Positions 31,601 to 42,487 of a stretch of 64,000 nt of DNA are shown one piece after another. The notes under the pieces were generated by a model that did not search any database, was not told the origin of the DNA, and saw only the letters and a program-made list of their open reading frames with translations. Source of the DNA: Tridacna crocea (Eukaryota; Mollusca; Bivalvia; Cardiida; Cardiidae); assembly GCA_943736015.1 (NCBI GenBank), contig OX031061.1, positions 15,819,290 through 15,883,289 on the forward strand. The letters are read 5' to 3'. Numbering within the stretch: position 1 is the stretch's first letter; each line of letters starts with the position of its first letter. A program made the translations under genes and the position numbers.

Positions 31601-33058
31601 TTCCATCAGCCTCTGGTAAGTAGCAGGCGAATTGGTGAGTCCAAATGGCATTTTCACATATTCGTAAAAGCCAAGATTTGCAACACTAAAGGCGGTCCTT
31701 TCCTTATGACTTTCTTCTACCTCTACCTGATGGTATCCAGACTTCGTGTCTATTGTTGAAAAGTATTTGCTACCTTGCAAAACATCAAAAATTTCCTCTA
31801 TTTTTGGTAGTGCATAGGCATCTTTTACACTTCGGGTGTTTAGCATACGGTAATCCACGCACATCCGCAATTTTCCGTTTCTTTTTCGTACGAGCACTAC
31901 ATTAGATGACCATGGAGACTTTGATTTTCTGATGATTCCAGTTGACAAGAGTTGATCTATGTGCTGTCTTACTTCAGATATCATTGCAGGTGGTATTCGT
32001 CTAGTTTTCTGCTTAAATGGTGTTTCATCTAGTAAATCTATTCGATGCTTGATTTTGTCACAAAAGCCAATGTCATCTTCTCCAGTTGAAAATATGTCGA
32101 CATGGTTCGAAAGTAGTTCATTGATTTGACGTAGTTGCTCTGAATTCAACTGGTTATTTGTATCAATGTTGACTTGTTTCAATATATCATGAGTGACGTT
32201 CTCGTAATTTAACTTTGACTCCTCAATGTTAACTGGTTGTAGTTCACACAAAATGGCTCTCGGAGAAATCACCACTGAGTTTGATGTCAAGTTTGATAAA
32301 GTGATGTTAACCTCTTTTGTTGTTCCATGTCTATAGTTTATGATTTCTGGTGTTATTTCAACAAAATCTGGAAGTGAGGAATCTGATGTCTCATGTACCA
32401 TGGCTGTTGTGGTTTGGAATCCAAGTTCTTTATCTGTTCGACCCTTTATGGTTTTGGTTTCATTGGGTCCAAGTATGATCCTTGATAATTCAGCTGATCT
32501 TATAATGGCGATCTGATTTCCACATTTATTTAGCTCTTTATCTCTGATGACAAGACATCTGAATGCAAGATACCATGGTGTGTGTAGTGAAGCTTTCTGT
32601 AAAAATTGTGGACCAAAGTTTCCTTTACATTCTTGTAGGAGTAGGTCTAATATTTTCGTTCCAAGAATCACTGGTGTGGAAACGGAGTAATTGGTATCTT
32701 TGGTTACTAGGAGTAGGCAAGGAACAGTTGATGCATCAGGTACACCTTTTGTTACACTGATGTTGGCTTCTATGTAGCCGTGGTATGGAAGTTCTTTTCC
32801 ATCAGCACATTCTATCCTAGTAAAGTTGTTCAAGGGCTGTAATTCTAGTTGAGATAGATTATCTTTGTAAAAAGAGTGTGATATTGTACTGACACAACTT
32901 CCAGTGTCTAAAAGAGCTTTTGTCAGCTTTCCTTCAACGTCGATTAAAACTTCATTCGTTGCTCCAACTAACTTTGGGTCATTTGTTTTAGTGCCTAAGT
33001 TAGACCCGACAACAGAGGCACTTGCTAGTTTGGACAGTTCTTTGAAATATGTCCGTAC
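28622..33058 (-). CDS. pol: Gypsy Pol: protease, reverse transcriptase, RNase H, integrase
   Basis: The frame opens after a stop at 33059-33061 and runs 1478 codons; it has no ATG of its own near the start and overlaps gag by 34 nt, so it is presumably made as a Gag-Pol fusion by -1 frameshifting. Counting from 33058: protease active site ALLDTGS around residues 48-54; reverse transcriptase about 330-610 with the first catalytic Asp in STIDTKSG (~437) and the second motif HLDD (~500-503) instead of the usual Y-x-DD; RNase H with D (~657), E (~698), D (~724) and DAD (~765); integrase zinc finger H-x4-H (~910/915) and CDRC (~945/948); DD35E at ~976, ~1035 and ~1071. The remaining 330 residues are a GPY/F-like segment and a long Glu/Ser-rich tail ending with [14 protein letters not shown]. 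All catalytic residues are present. Products act in virus-like particles and at integration in the nucleus. Confidence 0.95.
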   Translation of the reverse strand, partial: VRTYFKELSKLASASVVGSNLGTKTNDPKLVGATNEVLIDVEGKLTKALLDTGSCVSTISHSFYKDNLSQLELQPLNNFTRIECADGKELPYHGYIEANISVTKGVPDASTVPCLLLVTKDTNYSVSTPVILGTKILDLLLQECKGNFGPQFLQKASLHTPWYLAFRCLVIRDKELNKCGNQIAIIRSAELSRIILGPNETKTIKGRTDKELGFQTTTAMVHETSDSSLPDFVEITPEIINYRHGTTKEVNITLSNLTSNSVVISPRAILCELQPVNIEESKLNYENVTHDILKQVNIDTNNQLNSEQLRQINELLSNHVDIFSTGEDDIGFCDKIKHRIDLLDETPFKQKTRRIPPAMISEVRQHIDQLLSTGIIRKSKSPWSSNVVLVRKRNGKLRMCVDYRMLNTRSVKDAYALPKIEEIFDVLQGSKYFSTIDTKSGYHQVEVEESHKERTAFSVANLGFYEYVKMPFGLTNSPATYQRLMEECLGDLNMTICVIHLDDLIIFSDTFEEHLRRLNLVLTRLKECNLKLSPEKCFFIQDKVPFLGHIVSKDGIETDPEKIEKIRKWPTPTNYDELRSFLAFCGYYRRFIKDFSKITRPLAEMLPPTVSKRKIPTKPWIWTENEQTVFENLKEILTKPPVLAYPDFTKPFELHTDASGKGLGAVLYQSDGKLKRVIAYASRALTKSEKNYSAYKLEFLALKWAVTEKFSDYLTMNEFTVLTDNNPLTYVLKTAKLDATGQRWASALGEYNFDIQYRPGMNNSDADAMSRYPNDKLDEKTDTIKEIRNDIVKAICSNTDTNPLIETICANINIIESTEDSGQPMAQIELRELRRQQRQDKCIDRWRIATLDKRIPTRNLTKDDYSMRKTFNHLVMKRGVLYRKVQQEGGMLEQLVLPECYRKEVLKGLHDDVGHPGRDRTISLIRDRFFWPGMTKDIETWIEGCDRCIRRKSGTDIKAPLVNVNTTYPLELVCMDYLTLEQSKGGISNILVITDHFTKYAMAIPTRNQTAKTTAEAFYNNFILHYGIPTRIHSDQGTNFESTIIKELCNLTGMEKTRTSIYHPQGNAGPERFNRTLLGMLGTLQNEQKANWSKYINSLVYAYNCTPQSSTKYSPFEIMFGRRPKLPIDIMFEQIIENQNRTTKEYVEDLKDRMETTRKLVQNHLDKAKENQKNYYDQKARAAKLYSGDRVLVKILAFEGKHKIQDKFEEGIYIVVEQPNEEIPVYRVRSEVSDVVKTLHRNHLFPIGDKILEKGAPIPKKRFSIERRKRNEEEVATKKEDRKNAITGEIDRRRVEHENESSDSDEEDTEFVTFTNLYGDAHNPREEENNDRRGESQAPEEQSREETREESVTGIEGLTEENRTERSTSNEQSAEETNTENSREDSQRGRTETEQSLPSTEGNTQNGVAEEQIPPKPPPRRSQRERRKPVWYDTYQMNQMVHRTQDSKLDALNILMSSGILQQIDRNIAHNLLDTIIK

Positions 33059-34116
33059 TTATGGCATTTGTAACACTGTGGCTGGACAATATTTGGACAA
33101 TCTCTTATCATATGTCCCCTTCCATTACATCCAAAACATGTTGGTAGAAAATTCTGAGATCCAAGAGGTCTGTGTTCTCTATTGGATGTACCTTGGTCTT
33201 GTCCTCTGCCTTTGTTGTTGGTTTTCTGTCTGAATTGTGGTCGTTTTCCTCCTCTTGATGACCTAATGTTATCACATGCTTCGTTTGGTCTCATTTCACG
33301 CTGTTGTTTCTCCAATCTGTCTATTCTTTCATTTAGTTTCTGGAGCAATTCCTTCACTTCTGTCATTTCCGATGGTTTCTTATCTGTTGTTATGGCATGA
33401 CATTGTTTTCCTTCGGTAGATTTCAAGTCTGCTTCTATTTTCCTAAGCTCTATTTTAAATTTGTCGTAGTCCTGGATTGTGTCATTCTTGTATGTTGCAA
33501 TATGTTTTATGTCCGTTGTTAGTCCATGGAACAAAACACGTTGTAGTATCATATCATCCTTGGGCAAGGCCTCAAGGGAAACAGCTTGCGAATAAATCTC
33601 TTCCAACCGTGTAGTGTATGTATTAATATTTTCATTCGCTTGCTGTTGGCAAGAATAGAATTTCCTAAGAATGCTTTCTTTAGTCTCTATATTGCCAAAA
33701 GTGCTCTCGAACTTTCCAATAACATCGTCTAGGCTTACTCCGGGTCCAAGTCTCCTTAAAATGTCGGCAGCATTTCCTTTTACTGATCTTCTGATTCCAA
33801 GTAAGATCTGCTCCTTATTGAAATTATGCTCTGTTAACAGAGATGTTATCTCATACTTGAAAGTCTCCCACGTTGTTTCTCCTTTGTTGTCTTCCCCGTA
33901 AAAAGTGGACAATTTGGGGTAATGATGTGAGACTGTAGTTTCTCGACTTGCCAGGATCTTTCCGAACTTAGCCAAAATTTCTACTAAGTCGGTCGATGTC
34001 TCAACATGAGGGGAGAGACCCAAGTCGTGGAAAGCGTGAATCAACTTTTCATCTTCCTCACTAACTCCTCCTGTAGCCAATCCTATCTTTTTCTCTTCTG
34101 TATTCTTTTCCGCCAT
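33025..34116 (-). CDS. gag: Gypsy Gag: capsid and nucleocapsid
   Basis: The start is the ATG at 34114-34116, in good context (A at -3, G at +4: AAAAGGATGG). The open frame extends 12 codons upstream without another ATG. The 363-residue product has a capsid-like helical region (about residues 65-230, with TWETFKYEI and [11 protein letters not shown]), a coiled, charged stretch around [15 protein letters not shown], a basic Arg/Gly/Gln-rich segment, and two CCHC zinc knuckles at the very C-terminus ([14 protein letters not shown] at ~327-340 and [14 protein letters not shown] at ~348-361) for RNA packaging. It ends in TAG at 33025-33027 inside the pol overlap. Confidence 0.93.
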   Translation of the reverse strand: MAEKNTEEKKIGLATGGVSEEDEKLIHAFHDLGLSPHVETSTDLVEILAKFGKILASRETTVSHHYPKLSTFYGEDNKGETTWETFKYEITSLLTEHNFNKEQILLGIRRSVKGNAADILRRLGPGVSLDDVIGKFESTFGNIETKESILRKFYSCQQQANENINTYTTRLEEIYSQAVSLEALPKDDMILQRVLFHGLTTDIKHIATYKNDTIQDYDKFKIELRKIEADLKSTEGKQCHAITTDKKPSEMTEVKELLQKLNERIDRLEKQQREMRPNEACDNIRSSRGGKRPQFRQKTNNKGRGQDQGTSNREHRPLGSQNFLPTCFGCNGRGHMIRDCPNIVQPQCYKCHKYGHISKNCPN

Positions 34117-36774
34117 CCTTTTATCAAGTTGAACGTAGATTACAGATATCACAATCCACTAACACAGATTCAGTATTATTATTGTAACAAGAACAATAAT
34201 ATGTACCCCAACGGGTTAAGTGTCTACAGCTTTTAGCTATGCACAAGTGTTATGATGATCGTTTATTTATCTCTATGATGAATATTGGTCACAAGAACAG
34301 AAAAATGTACCTCAATGGGTTAAGTGTCTCTAGCATTAAGCTAAGCACATGTCTGGATCTGGAATAATAATCACTAATTCTGCTCTTTCACAATGATGAT
34401 GTATATTGTCACAAATATAATGATTTGTGCCTCAATGGGTTAAGTGTCCGTCAACAGTACAACCCTATGCACGAGTTTAAATGTAATATCACAAGGCGTG
34501 CACGTCTAACCACAAGCACTTTGCAACACAACTGCTTCAAGCACAAAAAGGTCACTTTTTTTTTCAGCACACTGAAGCAAATCACAAGCAATCACTGCCT
34601 TTTGCAATGTAAAGAATCACTGTCACATAAATAAGTCACTGTCTTGTATCACTATTTTCAAGTGTATTAAGTCACTGTTTACACAGTACTCACACCTATC
34701 TACGTGTGACAATGATCTTTTTCCAGCACTAATCTTTACTTCATAATGATCCGTTCTTCTGTCTTGATTCGAAATATCCGTGTTGCAACAAAGAACCAAA
34801 ACGCGAGACGCAAGAGTACTCTTTCGTAATAAAAAAATATGTAAATGCTACTTTTGCCGCAATGTAAGTATTTTAAACTTTTCAGTCCTATAGTGATCAC
34901 AATGTAAACAAAATACTGTCAGATCTATTAATATATATATTTTTTTTTTAATGAAACTATTTTGTTTTTAATACGTAAAAATGACTGTTGGTGTCTGAGA
35001 TGATGTGAAAAATATACAATTGCCCACTGCAATTCTATACCGTAGTTAGATGATAAGGGTCTTTCCAAATATTCAAACAAACAGAGTCCTTCTGTTTCAA
35101 TGAATTCTCTGAAGTAAAGGTAAGTACTTTCTTTTTCAGTATAACAGAGTTCTTCTGCTACAATGAATATAAAAGGAGGTAAGTATGTAGATTTCTCAGT
35201 GTAACAGAGTTGTTCTGTTACAATGATTTTTCTTTTTAAAGGTAAATATTTATTTACAATATGAAGTATAAACAACTAACTTCAGTCAAATTCAATAAGT
35301 AAATGGCAAATATGTTATATCAAATAAAGGCAAGACAAGGTGGGTATTCTATCTGTGAAGGAGAAAAAAGGTTAATTAATATATCTATTTTTTTTCTTAT
35401 CAAAGTCTAGTCAGTAAATATTTATTGTTCAGTCAGTCAGGCAATGGGTCAATATACAATAAACCAATAGCCAATCAACACAAAGAAGAATGTAGGTTGA
35501 ATACAAGAAAATCAAAACTCTCCCAAATTAACAACCAATCAAAATCAAATATGCAGATCAGATACAAAGGTTAAAGGTTGTCAAGCCGGGAACCAGCTGA
35601 GTATCATCAAAATGAGTAGGCACCAGTAAGGTTTCTCGTTGAATGCTGGGAACCAGTACACAATTTATAAACAGGAAGAGGGGTTTGAATGATGGGAAGA
35701 AGTCTTGCAGTAAACAGGAAGTATCAATCCACCAATCAAATTACGGGTTAAAGGTCAAGTAAAAAAAAATCGGCGTGAAAAGGGTAGTTAAGGATTTCAC
35801 TGAACGACAAAAACAAAAAAATGGATAAAGTACTTGGAGTATCAGTCTTTTCTGGCTATAAGATACACCTCAAACTATAACTAAGGTCTTACATGGCAGA
35901 AAAAAAATATTTGATTGAATGGGGAGGGGAAATGAAAATGAGCGATAGAGAGAAAGTGAAAGGAAAAATAGACTTGTTACATGGTTTAGTAACAATGAAG
36001 TGAATCTCTCTCGCACTTTGTTAATTACAACTTATAAAAAAAAAGTAAAAATCACAAAAAAATCTATTAAGATGACATTATCTAAAGTAATCTCTGAAAA
36101 AAATCTGAAGTTCAAAAATAGTCTGTTTCAAAAATAAGAGTACACAATGTGGCAAAAATAAAGCAAAGTTTTTTTTTTTTTTACAAAGAAAAAGTACTTA
36201 CTCAAACAAATATCCTAATATATCCTTTATATCCTAATTATCAACACAAAAACACAAATACTGGTTCGATCCCAATATATGAACAAAAAACTACGATTCC
36301 CACTGGTTCGATCCCTTTACAATCACGGTTCGATCCCTTCACTATCACTTATCTAAGAAAAAACAATAGCAACAACTATATGTGTATATCACTGAATTGA
36401 CTGTTTTATGACAAAATGATAACTATTTCTCTAAAATGAACTAGTATGAATCCCTGGCACTTCAGTCACAGCTGGCATGACACAGTCACTATCTGGAATA
36501 TTGGTTGGACACAAGGATTAAGGGAAACTAACAAGACTCTCTCCTCCCAGTCAAAACACTGTCCACAGTGGCAGGTAAAAGGTTAAAGGTCAACACAAGG
36601 TAAAAGACTGTTATAACATCCATAGTAAAATTGTGAAACCATGCATGACACAGTACAGCACAGTAGTAGAAATGTTTGGTCATGCATATAACTGATAAAC
36701 CTTGGGGGTAAAACACTGATCACTGGTCACTTATAATCCAAATAAATGCTTTGTACCTATGAAATTCCACAAAT
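34117..36774 (-). other. Gypsy 5' leader, unusually long and repeat-bearing
   Basis: About 2.66 kb separate the primer-binding site from gag. The leader holds three tandem units of ~106-119 bp (anchor CAATGGGTTAAGTGTC at about 34206, 34314 and 34433), three short units around AACAGAGTTNTTCTG (35070-35225), and three GGTTCGATCCC motifs at 36263, 36305 and 36327. A 115-codon minus-strand frame (34928-35275) merely reads through the middle repeats. Confidence 0.75.
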
Positions 36775-36788
36775 CACGTTGGGCGCCA
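36775..36788 (-). promoter_or_regulatory. Primer-binding site, tRNA-Lys type
   Basis: Minus-strand TGGCGCCCAACGTG begins three bases inside the 5' LTR. It matches the 3' end complement of animal tRNA-Lys (CUU) as used by several retroviruses (from memory). The match stops after 14 nt. Confidence 0.85.
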
Positions 36789-36791
36789 AAA

Positions 36792-37713
36792 TGTAGTAGG
36801 TTTACTTAATGTAACTCTATGTAGACCTCAAGTTAGTGGGTTCTTCTATTTGTGGGGGGAAGATACAAATAAGTCTTTGTTCTCTATACAACAGCAGCTT
36901 TAATTTTGGTTGCTGTCTTTTAATGGTATTGGAAACCAACACTCTGAAATTATACATAAAAATACAAAGTAACAATACATGGTAAAGTTCAGTTATACAG
37001 CTTGACAGAGAATGGTTAAAACAATATACAATACAATAGATAATATGTTTGGCTTAAACTTGCTTTCAACAATATCATAGCTAGATCTATAATAACGCTC
37101 TTCTCTCTGTTACCTTGAAAGAAGTTACTATACTTGTAATAAGCTTTATGAGATAAAGTCTAACATATCAAACTATAATAGAAAATATTACAGAATAGCT
37201 TCTACAAAATACACTTACCAATTTGAGGAATTAAGTGTTCTCAACGACTAAACAAAAATGACCATTCTCTCTTTCTCTCTCTGTGCTGTCTGGTTAGCTG
37301 AAATATTAATAAAAGATGTGCAAGCTAGTGAAAGGTAAGAGGGTTGTTAAAGAATAATTGCTCTACATATTCAAACTTAAGGTAAGGCTCTGGATCAGAC
37401 ATAGATTTGCACAACAAAAAGGGTAAACTGATCAAAGATCTAAAAGACTTCCAAAATCATCTTGAAACAAGGTAAGACTTGGTAATCACAAAGAAAAGTA
37501 CTCAAAAGAGTAACTTACATCTAACTGTTTCCTTTTTCCCAAGAAATCAATTCTAAGAATCTTTACCAAGTAAACAGTTGGAAGACTGAAGCGGGAATAA
37601 GAATATTTGAAAGTCATGTGACCAAACAAGAGGGATCAATGAAGCGAAACACAGGTAAGGTTTGGTATAAACTGACCAAAAGGACCTTGTCATCTGAAAA
37701 TGACCCTATTACA
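36792..37713 (-). repeat. 5' LTR of the Gypsy element
   Basis: 922 bp, identical to the other LTR. It should carry the promoter and polyadenylation signals. I did not find an unambiguous TATA or AATAAA on the minus strand. Confidence 0.95.
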
Positions 37714-38512
37714 TTCAGAACTGAAAAGAAAATGACATAGCAAGAAATCTATGGAAATCAATTCTAACACAATTCAAACATATTTCATGATATTGCCTTT
37801 GAAAAAGAAAATCACAAACAGACAAAATATGCATTTTATAAAATCGTTTTTAAATGAAGAGCATGTAGAGACTAAGAACGGACTTAGCCTCTGAAACCTG
37901 TATAAAATTCATAATCTTGGCCATTAATGATAACCAAAGGGGTAAATTAATATGAAACAAAAGATAAGAAGAGTCAATTTAATGTGACACGTGTGTGCTA
38001 ATCTGTAAGAAGCAAGTACATTATAGCTGTTCTAAAGGTCACCCACTCTGCAGTGCGATACCGAGATCAAAGGAACACCGATTTAACCCTTCACACATTT
38101 TTTTTATAAGAGTTCATTAGATACATTTTTTATACTCAAAATGAAGCTTAAAAGAAGTTATGGAAGGTCTGAAATTTGACCTGAAGCCACGTTTCTTTTG
38201 TTCATGATCTGTAACATGAAGTTATTCGTCAATAGGTACATGCCTGAAAGTGCAACAAGTACTTATAATAGTACTTTAAAATCACTAAATGGACTGTCCC
38301 TGTCTTTCTGAAGACACTAAACAGCAAATCAACCTTTTACCAAAGTATTTCGAGCGACCCGTGTAAAAAGGGGGCAGATGTGCTGATTTGCCCCACTGTC
38401 TGTTATTTGTCTCACTTTCTCAACCTTAACACATCCTGCACACACACACACTTTCAAAAAACCGAAAACTGAAAGTAATCAATATGTAGTTCATAAACGT
38501 CTATGAAAATCA
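37714..38512 (+). repeat. L repeat, second copy, module A continued
   Basis: It matches 55270-56080 closely (GAAAAGAAAATGACATAGCA onward) and 3080-3905 less closely. It ends at CTATGAAAAT, where a foreign segment begins. Confidence 0.85.
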
Positions 38513-38599
38513 AAGCGCTGACGCACTGAAGGCAGCGGGTTTGTGCCAGCTATAGATCTTACTATTTTCTTTGCACAGGTTTCCTTTATACTTGACTTG

Positions 38600-38825
38600 A
38601 AGTAAAAAGGTGCCTTAATCAATCTGCAAACAGTATAGACCTAGGTCAGCCTGTGAAGACAGTCAGTCTGTGCAGTCAGCACAGGCTGACCTGGGCTTAA
38701 ACTTTTCGCCATTGGTCAATTTTCTGAACATCGAAGGGTCGGTCTATGGTTCAATCATTATTTATGTCTTGCTTGGTATAATCCATCACGAGGATGCAAG
38801 AAGCCCCCTTTTGCCAAAGCACAGC
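38600..38825. mobile_element. Copy of the 8943-9193 TIR element, left end lost
   Basis: It retains a hairpin CCTAGGTCAGCCTGTG / CACAGGCTGACCTGGG, TTTTCGCCATTGGTCAATTT and the right end AAGCCCCCTTTTGCCAAAGC. A decayed HPM-like fragment follows at about 38924-39010. Confidence 0.55.
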
Positions 38826-39249
38826 TCATTCGTTTGTGGCTAAAAGAAAGATAAAATATGGTACATGAGCACATTCAGAAAACAATTAAGACTTGAATAA
38901 TTGATATCAATCCTTTCCAAACCAATCCCAAGTTTTTATGACCCTGTGTAAGAGGCCTTTAAAGACCTTTTGGAAATGGAGAAAGTGCTTCTAACCAATG
39001 TTTTCTATCATATCAATCCATAACAGTTATGAAATTCTTGAAAGGTATCTTAAAGTACTGTAAACAAACACCGACAAGCATCAAAGTTGCCGCAAAATTT
39101 TTTATTTAATGCTTCTAGAAAGCCAGGGCAAGTAAGTAAATGTCAGTTTTCATCAGCATATTTAACACATTATGAAATTGATGTGACTGTGAATCTATAT
39201 CAAAACTTGTCTTCTATAACAGTATCTAATACCCTCGCATAGCGCTCTC

Positions 39250-39478
39250 TTAACTCTTTTCCAAACGACAAATATCAGACTCTTCCAAATTCAAAGAGTT
39301 GGCAGACGATAATTTAAAAAGGTGCAAAAAATGGTGGAAAACTCGCTAGTAGTGGGGAAAAAGTATTTGATAAAGGAGAAATTGCTTATAACGAGCAATT
39401 TCTCCTTATCCAACATGTTTTCCGAAAGAATTTGACAGCACACATGTGATAACCCGTGTTTGTTTGGGAAAGTGTTGA
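39250..39478 (+). mobile_element. HPM hairpin mini-transposon, alternative palindrome subfamily
   Basis: TTAA at 39250-39253 and TTGA at 39475-39478; end CTCTTTTCCA against TGGGAAAGTG. The outer left arm has the HPM hallmark TTGGCAGACGATAA. The central palindrome (39369-39410) differs in sequence, GATAAAGGAGAAATTGCT / AGCAATTTCTCCTTATC, yet is still symmetric. Related degenerate palindromes occur at about 43285-43330 and 45478-45512. Confidence 0.7.
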
Positions 39479-39932
39479 AAACAGGGCTAAGTTACTAAAA
39501 TGTTTAGCACTGTCCTAGGAAAGTATGGTTTAAGAGAACGGAAGTTTGCAAGGCATGCTTTCAATTTAAACAAGTCTAAAACTATACTGTTTGGTGAATA
39601 GTGTTAATAAAAAATAATGGTTTTGCATTACAATTTGTGAACAACACAGCGAAATACTGGTTTCTCTGCAGATTTTTTCCCACAAAGTAAATTTATCTAA
39701 AACTCGGTGAGAAATAAACAAGAGGGTTCTAACTAATCTTTGTTTTAAAAACTAAACTTAGAAAGAAGTAACCAATAATGGTTAGGTACAATCAAAACCA
39801 TCATACTCGTTCTTCGGCGGAATTTAACACAATTTCAGCAATGTACAATTTAAGCGGTGGTCATTCAACAAAAAACACACAAATAGTAGGAAAAACTAGG
39901 TACTTAATTATCAAAATGATAACTAAACCTGT

Positions 39933-40062
39933 GTACGAAATAACCAAAGTGGGTACGAAATGAACTGGGTACGAAATGACCAAAATAGAAAGTATAGGTA
40001 GTACGAAATGACCAAAATCGTACGAAATGACCTAGGTACGAAATTAAGTAGGTACGAAAGAC
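39933..40062. repeat. GTACGAAATGACC repeat cluster
   Basis: At least seven copies of (G)TACGAAAT(G/T) with spacing from about 13 to 33 bp. A related cluster with (G)GTACGAAATGGT-like units is at 58842-58980. Confidence 0.75.
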
Positions 40063-40630
40063 TGGAAACCTGTACAACCTTGACCAATAGAAACAAGGCA
40101 ATTATTTGGATGAGTCCATTTCTCACGAATAGCAAAAATAAAAGTAATACTTGTGCGGATTTTTTGATGTTGTAAGTATTAACAGAGCAAAATAGTATCG
40201 TATTGTATATACTTCGTAGTTTAAGAATGAGTTAAAAAGCCAGTTTAGGCGAAGTAGAAAGATTCCTTGTTAACCTTTACGCCCCTATAAAAAAGAAATT
40301 CCCTTCTGCCCGGCGACTAATAAAAACGTTTGCTCTGAAAATATTTTCTTTTGCACTTTTTCGGTCTTTGTAGATACCGACGCCCTTTTTCCATTTCTAT
40401 TCTACATTACGTATGAACTCGTAAGGTGTAAGGCAGTTTTGAAGGGTGTCGACTGCGCGAGTAGCGCGTATTTATACACGATCGTTTGTGTATTCATGGA
40501 GGAACTATATAGTCATGTGTAGGAATCAAGTTTTGTTTACCTCGCGTATCCAGGAAAAAGCTGCCGGATGCAAGAATTCTCGACCTAGATAAATATCGTA
40601 AGCGTTGAAAATCAGTAACTCATACGTGGG
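40063..40630. other. No recognisable feature
   Basis: Sequence of the 2.15-kb insert between the short-repeat cluster and the right end. No homologue in the window and no convincing frame. Confidence 0.4.
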
Positions 40631-41955
40631 GACTATGACAGCGGGTTTTACCCGCTGCCAAAAACGAATTTTCAAAGTGTTAGAGAAAATATTTGAGGAA
40701 AAAAGGAAGGGCTTGCAACATGCATTTTCTCCTGTTTCAACAATATTATTTTTTTTACTTTTTCAAGTACAATTACAACCATTTGACCCACGTTTATTCA
40801 ATCGTCTCCATATGCTAAGTATCTGGACGAGTCCAAAGTGTTGTCATCGGGTAAAAACATTCGCAGAAACTAAACCCTATGCCACATAACCCAGGTTTTT
40901 TACGACCCTTAGAAATATAGTTTTTTAAAAATGTAGTTGAAAAGGGTTAAAGTTCTAGTAACCAACCTTTTCTCCTTTTCCCTTGCTATCCTTCTAAAAG
41001 AAAATTTCATTTTTAAGCCACATTCAAATTGTTATCTGCAAAGACTTCCAATTTGGGCAAGTCTCAAGTTTTTGTTTCGTAAAGAGTTGGTGAAAGATTC
41101 AGTGTTATAAAAAATGGGGTGTGGGGGGATAACATTAATATGCCTGCAGTAGACCTTTCCTAATTTTATGTCTGATTATTCAACCAATGTTTGCGTAATT
41201 CTGTAGCTAAGTTTGTAACGTACAGGCTCGAAGTCAAGGAATCTGTGGTTTGATTTATTTAAACTATAAATGTGATAATTTTTTCCAAAAAATCGTTTCA
41301 GTATCTGCTAAAAGACAGAGACAGTCTACTAATAAAAAACTGGGACATCAAACATTTTGAATTTATAGCAAAAATCTTAACTTTGAAATAACATTTTTAA
41401 AAATCTGTATAGTTGCATGTTTGCCATGTTCCTGTTTGAACTACCTTATAAGTTGACTATCGTAATAACAAAGGGTAATTCAAATTTCAAACCTTCCATT
41501 CCCTCTAGAAGAAAAGATGTTACAGATTCATTTTCAGGTAGTGAATACTTGCTATACTTATTTTCATTGAAAAGCTAGTCAAGGGTTAGCTGGGTGTACG
41601 TTTGATCTCGGTGTTTCACCGTCAAAGTGGATGATCTATATGAAAAGCTGTTGGATTCTTTTTAGGCACCGACTAGTAAACACACACGTGTCATAATTAA
41701 GTGTTTATCCCGTTTAGTCTTACGTTGATCACTTGTGAAGGTTTGGAATTGTTAAAAGCTGTGACAGAGGGTAAGTCTGTTCTAATTACTGGCGCCAAAA
41801 GATGCATTTTTCTGCCCGAACATTTTTTTTTTTTCAAATGCATTATGTAACCTGGGTTAACAGGTCCCACTTTAAACGGTATATTTGCACTAATTTCTTT
41901 AGGAATGGAGGGGGTATTTGTTTAATTTAAGGTAAACCTTATCTTACTAAATAAA

Positions 41956-42141
41956 TTAAATGCCACTTTTAAAGTCGATAGTAAAACCTCAAAAGTTATT
42001 TCAATAGAATATCTCGAGGAAAAATATCTCCGTATCGGATAGTGTAGATCTAGGATCAGACTGCACGTTCTTCCTGGTGTGATCTGAATCCATATTGTCT
42101 GCAAAAGGTCATTGAGTCGCATTTGGTAGCCAAAGGGTTAA
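41956..42141 (-). mobile_element. TTM2 foldback element in L module C
   Basis: TTAA at 41956-41959 and 42138-42141, orthologous in position to 2429-2614 and 56898-57083. Confidence 0.55.
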
Positions 42142-42182
42142 TGCAGTCTGCATACAAAAAGCTCTATCAACACGCCCGGCAG

Positions 42183-42487
42183 AATACCAGCCGATATAGC
42201 TCAGTAGGTAGAGCGTAGGACTTGTGAACACAATGTCCTACAGGTTGTGGGTTCGAATCCCCGGCTGGCCAACTAAAAATTACTAATAGTCTTTCGGATG
42301 AGACGTTAAACCGAGGTCCCGTGTGACGGTGCTACACACCGAGCACGTTAAAGAACCAGGCGGAATTCTCAGTAGTTTCGTTCTGTATCCTTGCACTATC
42401 CCCCGTAACAACTAACCGTCTTCTGGGGGCGTCGCTCAGATGGGCAACCGGTAGCGACGATAAATAAATGAAAATAATCAAATCAAA
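42183..42487 (+). mobile_element. tRNA-derived SINE with 7-bp target duplication
   Basis: The head carries A box TAGCTCAGTAGG and B box GGTTCGAATCC, and the anticodon-like region TAGGACTTGTGAACACAATG is overlong. The body contains GAGACGTTAAACCGAGGTCC and GCACGTTAAAGAACCAGG, a core I recall from bivalve SINEs. The 3' end is A-rich (AAATAATCAAATCAAA). CCGGCAG flanks it (42176-42182, 42488-42494), and the empty site is intact at 2649-2655 and 57118-57124. Confidence 0.9.

Larger units (their letters stand above)
27284..37713 (-). mobile_element. Complete Gypsy-type LTR retrotransposon with identical LTRs
   Basis: The 10,430-bp element is transcribed on the minus strand. It has two 922-bp LTRs, a primer-binding site, a ~2.7-kb leader, gag, pol in the -1 frame, a polypurine tract and a 4-bp target duplication. 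I compared the LTRs line by line and saw no difference; both ORFs are free of stops. This implies a very recent insertion and possibly an active element. The order protease-RT-RNase H-integrase in pol fixes it as Gypsy (Metaviridae-like). No env-like frame is present. It sits inside an L repeat upstream of the lectin-like exon, in the same orientation as that exon. Confidence 0.95.
38513..40664. mobile_element. ~2.15-kb insertion in L with GGCAGCGGGT inverted ends
   Basis: The other two L copies run straight from the equivalent of 38512 to 40665 (GAATTTTCAAAGTGT). Near its ends the insert has GGCAGCGGGT (38531-38540) and ACCCGCTGCC (40650-40659), a perfect 10-bp inverted repeat. It has no transposase-like frame, but contains a TIR element fragment (38600-38825), a divergent HPM copy and a GTACGAAATGACC repeat cluster. 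It could be a non-autonomous DNA transposon or a composite of insertions. Confidence 0.5.

Noticed and set aside
28687..34000. Many plus-strand open frames (for example 30477-30923, 31338-31619, 33671-33901)
   Set aside because: They are antisense shadows of gag and pol, which explain the openness of this region on the minus strand.
34928..35275. 115-codon minus-strand frame in the Gypsy leader
   Set aside because: It reads through three short DNA repeats, giving a repeated (E)LCYTE motif; no start context or family features.
42190..42275. Possible functional tRNA gene
   Set aside because: A and B boxes are excellent, but there is no 7-bp acceptor stem compatible with both arms, the anticodon loop region is overlong, and the sequence continues into a SINE body with an A-rich tail and target duplication.
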